From assembly GCA_044868295.1 (NCBI GenBank), contig JBIOWF010000104.1:1-7413 (forward strand): a stretch of 7,413 nucleotides of DNA, in the 5' to 3' direction. Below the pieces are notes generated by a model that did no database searches, was not told the DNA's origin, and worked only from the letters and a program-made list of their open reading frames with translations. This document shows positions 5,612 through 7,413 of the stretch, in pieces; the stretch's first letter is position 1; every line of letters starts with the position of its first letter. Source of the stretch: JBIOWF01 sp044868295 (lineage in GTDB: Bacteria; Actinomycetota; Actinomycetes; Streptosporangiales; Streptosporangiaceae). Position numbers and translations under genes: made by a program.

Positions 5612-5688
5612 ACCTGGCGAGCCTAGGCGGTGTCCTTACCGGGCGTGCCTGGGCTGGGTCTCTACCGGGCGAGCCCGGGTCCTAGGGA
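5611..5688. repeat. Three tandem 26-bp repeats with dyad cores over the alaX promoter and start
   Basis: Units start at 5611, 5637 and 5663, exactly 26 bp apart. The conserved core is TACCGGGCGAGCCCGGG-like (units 2 and 3 agree at 15 of 17 core positions; units 1 and 2 at 19 of 26). Unit 3 is a perfect dyad CCGGGC-GA-GCCCGG, unit 2 has one mismatch in the arm, unit 1 two. The first unit overlaps the T of the alaX ATG. Spacing is about 2.5 helical turns. Confidence 0.65.
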
Positions 5689-5698
5689 TTTCGGCCTG

Positions 5699-5712
5699 CT
5701 CGCGGTGGCGAG
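5699..5712. terminator. Short hairpin downstream of the DUF2516 gene
   Basis: CTCGC-GGTG-GCGAG, about 25 nt past the DUF2516 stop codon, without a T-tract. Weak as a terminator; the dyads in the 26-bp repeats that follow could also end transcription. Confidence 0.3.
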
Positions 5713-5736
5713 ACCCGCGGGACACGCCCTGGAGGC

Positions 5737-6072
5737 TTACCAGGGGCCGTACGGTCCCTGGTTGCTTCCGCCGCGGTAGTCGTTCACCGCCGGCTTCACG
5801 TCGGCCAGGTAGATGCCGGAGGCGATGACGGACACGATCGTGAAGAGGTTATTGAGCTGTATCAAGCCGACTCCCATGTAGGCGCTGGCCGCCACGAGCG
5901 TGAAGAACGTGGCGAGGCCGAGGAAGACCAGCCAGAGCCTCTTGGTGAGCTTGCCCGCGGCCTGGAAGGCGCGTGAGGGCGTCCGGATCGCGTGCACCAG
6001 CGCGCACACGGACATCACGAAGGCCGCGAGGGCAAGCCCCCAGAAGATCAGGTCAAGCAGGCCGAAAAGCAT
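5737..6072 (-). CDS. DUF2516-family small membrane protein, 111 aa
   Basis: A conserved actinobacterial membrane protein of unknown function. The ATG at 6072 has GGGAG with 5-nt spacing; the GTG two codons earlier overlaps that SD, so the shorter form is chosen. Three hydrophobic segments are visible: about 3-27, 45-65 and 69-91, the first two separated by a basic loop (IRTPSRAFQAAGKLTKR). The cytoplasmic-type tail LADVKPAVNDYRGG...GPYGPW is characteristic of the family. It follows the XRE and HbhA-like genes in the same direction, but a strong terminator and 230 bp separate it from them, so it likely has its own promoter. In M. tuberculosis the corresponding position after hbhA holds Rv0476, a small membrane protein that I believe is of the same family. 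Confidence 0.88.
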   Translation of the reverse strand: MLFGLLDLIFWGLALAAFVMSVCALVHAIRTPSRAFQAAGKLTKRLWLVFLGLATFFTLVAASAYMGVGLIQLNNLFTIVSVIASGIYLADVKPAVNDYRGGSNQGPYGPW

Positions 6073-6077
6073 CGCCA

Positions 6078-6082
6078 CTCCC
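6078..6082 (-). promoter_or_regulatory. Ribosome binding site deciding the DUF2516 start
   Basis: Minus-strand GGGAG, 5 nt before the ATG at 6072 and overlapping the alternative GTG at 6078, which it therefore excludes. Confidence 0.65.
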
Positions 6083-6249
6083 GCGTGGTCATGGTCAGTG
6101 CCCCCAGCCTAATGCCCCCCGTCAATCTTTCTTTGCCCCGTCGCTTCGCCCAGGGCGGCACCTTGGCGCGTTGTCGCCCAGCCCCCCTGGACGCCGCTCT
6201 TCCAGGCAAATCATGCCGGTCGCGACACTGTGCCGCAGGAGCCGTACGG

Positions 6250-6292
6250 GACAAAGAGAACGGCCCGTGCTCCGGTCAGAAGCGCGGGCCGT
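6250..6292 (-). terminator. Intrinsic terminator of the XRE/HbhA-like operon
   Basis: ACGGCCCG (6260-6267) pairs with CGGGCCGT (6285-6292), continued by a wobble pair and GCT/AGC around a 9-nt loop. Read on the minus strand the stem is followed by TCTCTTTGT, a T-rich tail, which makes it a canonical Rho-independent terminator 10 nt past the HbhA-like stop codon. Confidence 0.85.
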
Positions 6293-6302
6293 GGGTGTGG
6301 GG

Positions 6303-6752
6303 TCAGGCCTTGGGTGTGGCCTTGGTACGGGTGGTCTTCTTGGCGGGGGTGCTACCGGCCTGGGTGGCGATCTCGGGCTTGGCGGCCTCGGAGACCTCTT
6401 CCAGCTCGTGCGCGGCCTCGCCGCTCACCTTGCTGACGACCTTGCGGCCGCGGACGGCCAGCTCCTCGTAGACCTCGGTGATCTTGACGACGGCGGTGTC
6501 GGCGTACACGCGGGCCTTCTCCGGGAAGTCCTTCGCCACGGCCTCGGCCTTGATCTGGACGGTCGTGGCGTACTCGCGCGCCTTGACCGGCAGGTCCTTG
6601 GCGGTCTCGCGCAGCTCGCCCCGGCGGGACTGCAGCTTCTCGATCTGCTCGGGAAGCTCGCGCAGCTTCTCGACGGCGTAGTCGCCGGCGCCGGTGATGG
6701 CGTAAAACGGCTTGGATTCAGTGATCTTCTTGACCTCGGTGGCGAGAGTCAT
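6303..6752 (-). CDS. HbhA-like coiled-coil protein, 149 aa
   Basis: A homologue of mycobacterial heparin-binding haemagglutinin by architecture and context. Residues about 1-115 are a charged, Leu/Ala-rich amphipathic helix suited to coiled-coil formation (VEKLRELPEQIEKLQSRRGEL, RVYADTAVVKITEVYEELAVRG). The end (136-149, PAKKTTRTKATPKA) is a short lysine-rich tail, far shorter than the KKA/PAKK repeats of M. tuberculosis HbhA (199 aa), whose methylated lysines bind heparan sulfate. No signal peptide is seen, as in HbhA. The ATG at 6752 is fixed by GGAAGGG 6 nt upstream; the gene begins 3 nt after the XRE stop codon, so the two are one operon and probably translationally coupled. A role in adhesion should not be assumed; an envelope or growth-linked structural role is likelier. 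Confidence 0.8.
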   Translation of the reverse strand: MTLATEVKKITESKPFYAITGAGDYAVEKLRELPEQIEKLQSRRGELRETAKDLPVKAREYATTVQIKAEAVAKDFPEKARVYADTAVVKITEVYEELAVRGRKVVSKVSGEAAHELEEVSEAAKPEIATQAGSTPAKKTTRTKATPKA

Positions 6753-6755
6753 GGG

Positions 6756-7190
6756 TTACCCTTCCTTGGATTCCGGTGTGTTTCCGTTCCGCGAGGGGAC
6801 CGGGTCGCCTCCGACCTCGGCCGATTGCGGCGGCTGAGCGGGCTCGTCGACCCGGTTCTCCTTGCGGAACGAGTCATAGATGTCAATCAGCACCTGGCGT
6901 TGCCGCTCGGTGATCGTGACGTCGGCGCGGATCGCGGCGAGCACGTCGCTGTCGGGCTCGCGGTCCTCCATGAGCCCCGCTTGCACGTAAAGCGCCTGGG
7001 CGGAGATGTGCAGGCCCTTGGCGATCTGATTGAGGATCTCCGCGCTCGGCTTGCGCAGGCCTCGTTCGACCTGGCTCAGATAAGGGTTGGAGACACCTGC
7101 CTGAGCGGCGAGCTGGCGCAGAGAGATCTTCGCCTGCTGCCGCTGCTGGCGGATGTACTCGCCAATCGAGCCGACCTTGGGCAGTTCCAT
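6756..7190 (-). CDS. XRE-family transcriptional regulator, 144 aa (Rv0474-like)
   Basis: A cytosolic DNA-binding protein. Residues about 9-64 are a Cro/C1-type helix-turn-helix: IGEYIRQQRQQAKISLRQLA, then AAQAGVSNPYLSQVERGLRKPS, with the recognition helix around NPYLSQVERG. The C-terminal part (66-144) has a helical stretch (ITERQRQVLIDIYDSFRKEN) and then a low-complexity Pro/Glu/Asn-rich tail. Length is near that of M. tuberculosis Rv0474 (about 140 aa), which also precedes hbhA. The ATG at 7190 is chosen because the domain begins there; upstream in-frame sequence is non-homologous and overlaps the next gene's 3' end. AGGGG lies only 1 nt from the ATG, too close to act as an SD, so a leaderless transcript is likely. 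A 12-bp palindrome at 7214-7225 could be its own operator. Confidence 0.9.
   Translation of the reverse strand: MELPKVGSIGEYIRQQRQQAKISLRQLAAQAGVSNPYLSQVERGLRKPSAEILNQIAKGLHISAQALYVQAGLMEDREPDSDVLAAIRADVTITERQRQVLIDIYDSFRKENRVDEPAQPPQSAEVGGDPVPSRNGNTPESKEG
6759..6765 (-). promoter_or_regulatory. Ribosome binding site of the HbhA-like gene, within the end of the XRE gene
   Basis: Minus-strand GGAAGGG, 6 nt before the ATG at 6752, abutting the upstream TAA. This layout favours translational coupling. Confidence 0.7.
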
Positions 7191-7196
7191 ACCCCT

Positions 7197-7225
7197 AGTC
7201 TGCCTCGCGGTGCTTGCAATTGCAA
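7197..7225 (-). promoter_or_regulatory. Predicted leaderless promoter of the XRE operon with overlapping palindrome
   Basis: On the minus strand TTGCAA (7225-7220, -35-like) is followed after 17 nt by CAGACT (7202-7197, -10-like), then 6 nt to the ATG, the geometry of a leaderless transcript. The -35 lies inside the perfect palindrome TTGCAATTGCAA (7214-7225), so a protein bound there would block RNA polymerase. A further GTTAAC dyad lies near 7234-7239. The hexamer matches are moderate. Confidence 0.45.
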
Positions 7226-7258
7226 ACTGTGTGGTTAACACCAGCAAGCAGTAAAGCG

Positions 7259-7413
7259 TCAGCGGGGTATCAGCCAAAGGAGAGGGGCCGCCGCGGCGAG
7301 CGCCACGGAGCCGGTCACGATCGCGTAGCGGCAATGTGCCGGGAGGTCGGCGCCCGGCCGTACGAGACGGTCGACTCTGGCCATCACGTTCTGCCCGGAC
7401 GAGGCCCCTATGG
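7259..7413 (-). CDS. C-terminal end of a membrane protein (partial, runs off right edge)
   Basis: The last 50 codons, ending at TGA 7261-7259, are in the window. A basic stretch (MARVDRLVRPGADLPAHCRY) is followed by a hydrophobic helix (AIVTGSVALAAAAPLLWL) and the terminus IPR. This layout fits the last TM segment of a polytopic protein; M56-type (BlaR1-like) membrane peptidases often end this way, but the catalytic part is outside the window, so that is only a guess. The gene ends about 70 bp upstream of the XRE start, and the palindrome between them suggests separate transcription. Confidence 0.55.
   Translation of the reverse strand, partial: IGASSGQNVMARVDRLVRPGADLPAHCRYAIVTGSVALAAAAPLLWLIPR

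Noticed and set aside
5973..7238. 421-codon plus-strand frame over the DUF2516, HbhA-like and XRE genes
   Set aside because: Antisense shadow of three recognisable genes; Leu/Gly/Val-rich with no domain.
1..7413. tRNA, rRNA, CRISPR array, insertion sequence or transposase
   Set aside because: No cloverleaf with a GTTC-A-A arm, no rRNA-like block, no regularly spaced identical repeats with unique spacers, and no DDE or tyrosine recombinase motif was seen in either strand.

Overview
The window is GC-rich (about two thirds G+C by eye) with GC-biased third codon positions, GTG starts, Shine-Dalgarno-led and apparently leaderless genes. Its gene families (XRE regulator + HbhA-like protein + DUF2516, DUF7873, a possible DUF397 remnant, many small secreted proteins) point to a filamentous actinomycete, perhaps of the Streptosporangiaceae or a relative. 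That placement is inference from gene content; no taxonomic marker is present.

Layout. (1) 1-457, minus strand: the start of one small exported protein and a complete 131-aa secreted four-cysteine protein directly upstream of it, likely one transcript. (2) 458-770: a divergent intergenic region. (3) 771-3083, plus strand: a large secreted metzincin-type zinc metalloprotease with a signal peptide, an HExxHxxGxxH site, a Met-turn, a DxDGD-type loop, two beta-sandwich-like domains and a C-terminal FIMAH-like helical domain, closed by a 30-bp palindromic terminator. (4) 3084-4860: a disordered accessory-looking patch. It holds a DUF7873-family gene whose conserved part stops abruptly, a terminator hairpin inside its reading frame, a 38-codon single-TM membrane protein on the opposite strand, an AT-richer patch with an inverted repeat, a possible DUF397 remnant, and two ~80% identical 65-bp repeats that keep the same hairpin. 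(5) 4877-7413, minus strand: an ordinary chromosomal block. In transcription order it reads: C-terminus of a membrane protein (entering from the right edge), XRE regulator, HbhA-like coiled-coil protein (3-nt gap, same operon), intrinsic terminator, DUF2516 membrane protein, three 26-bp repeats, and an AlaX-type alanyl-tRNA editing protein.

How they fit together. The XRE / HbhA-like / DUF2516 order matches the Mycobacterium tuberculosis Rv0474-hbhA-Rv0476 locus, so this is probably an old actinobacterial envelope or growth-associated cluster. AlaX is a stand-alone housekeeping proofreading enzyme. The left third is an extracellular-protein region. I see no defence system, biosynthetic cluster, CRISPR array, rRNA or tRNA. 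The most interesting unexplained structures are the hairpin-preserving repeat pair, the 26-bp dyad array over the alaX start, and the 12-bp palindrome that overlaps a predicted leaderless promoter of the XRE gene.
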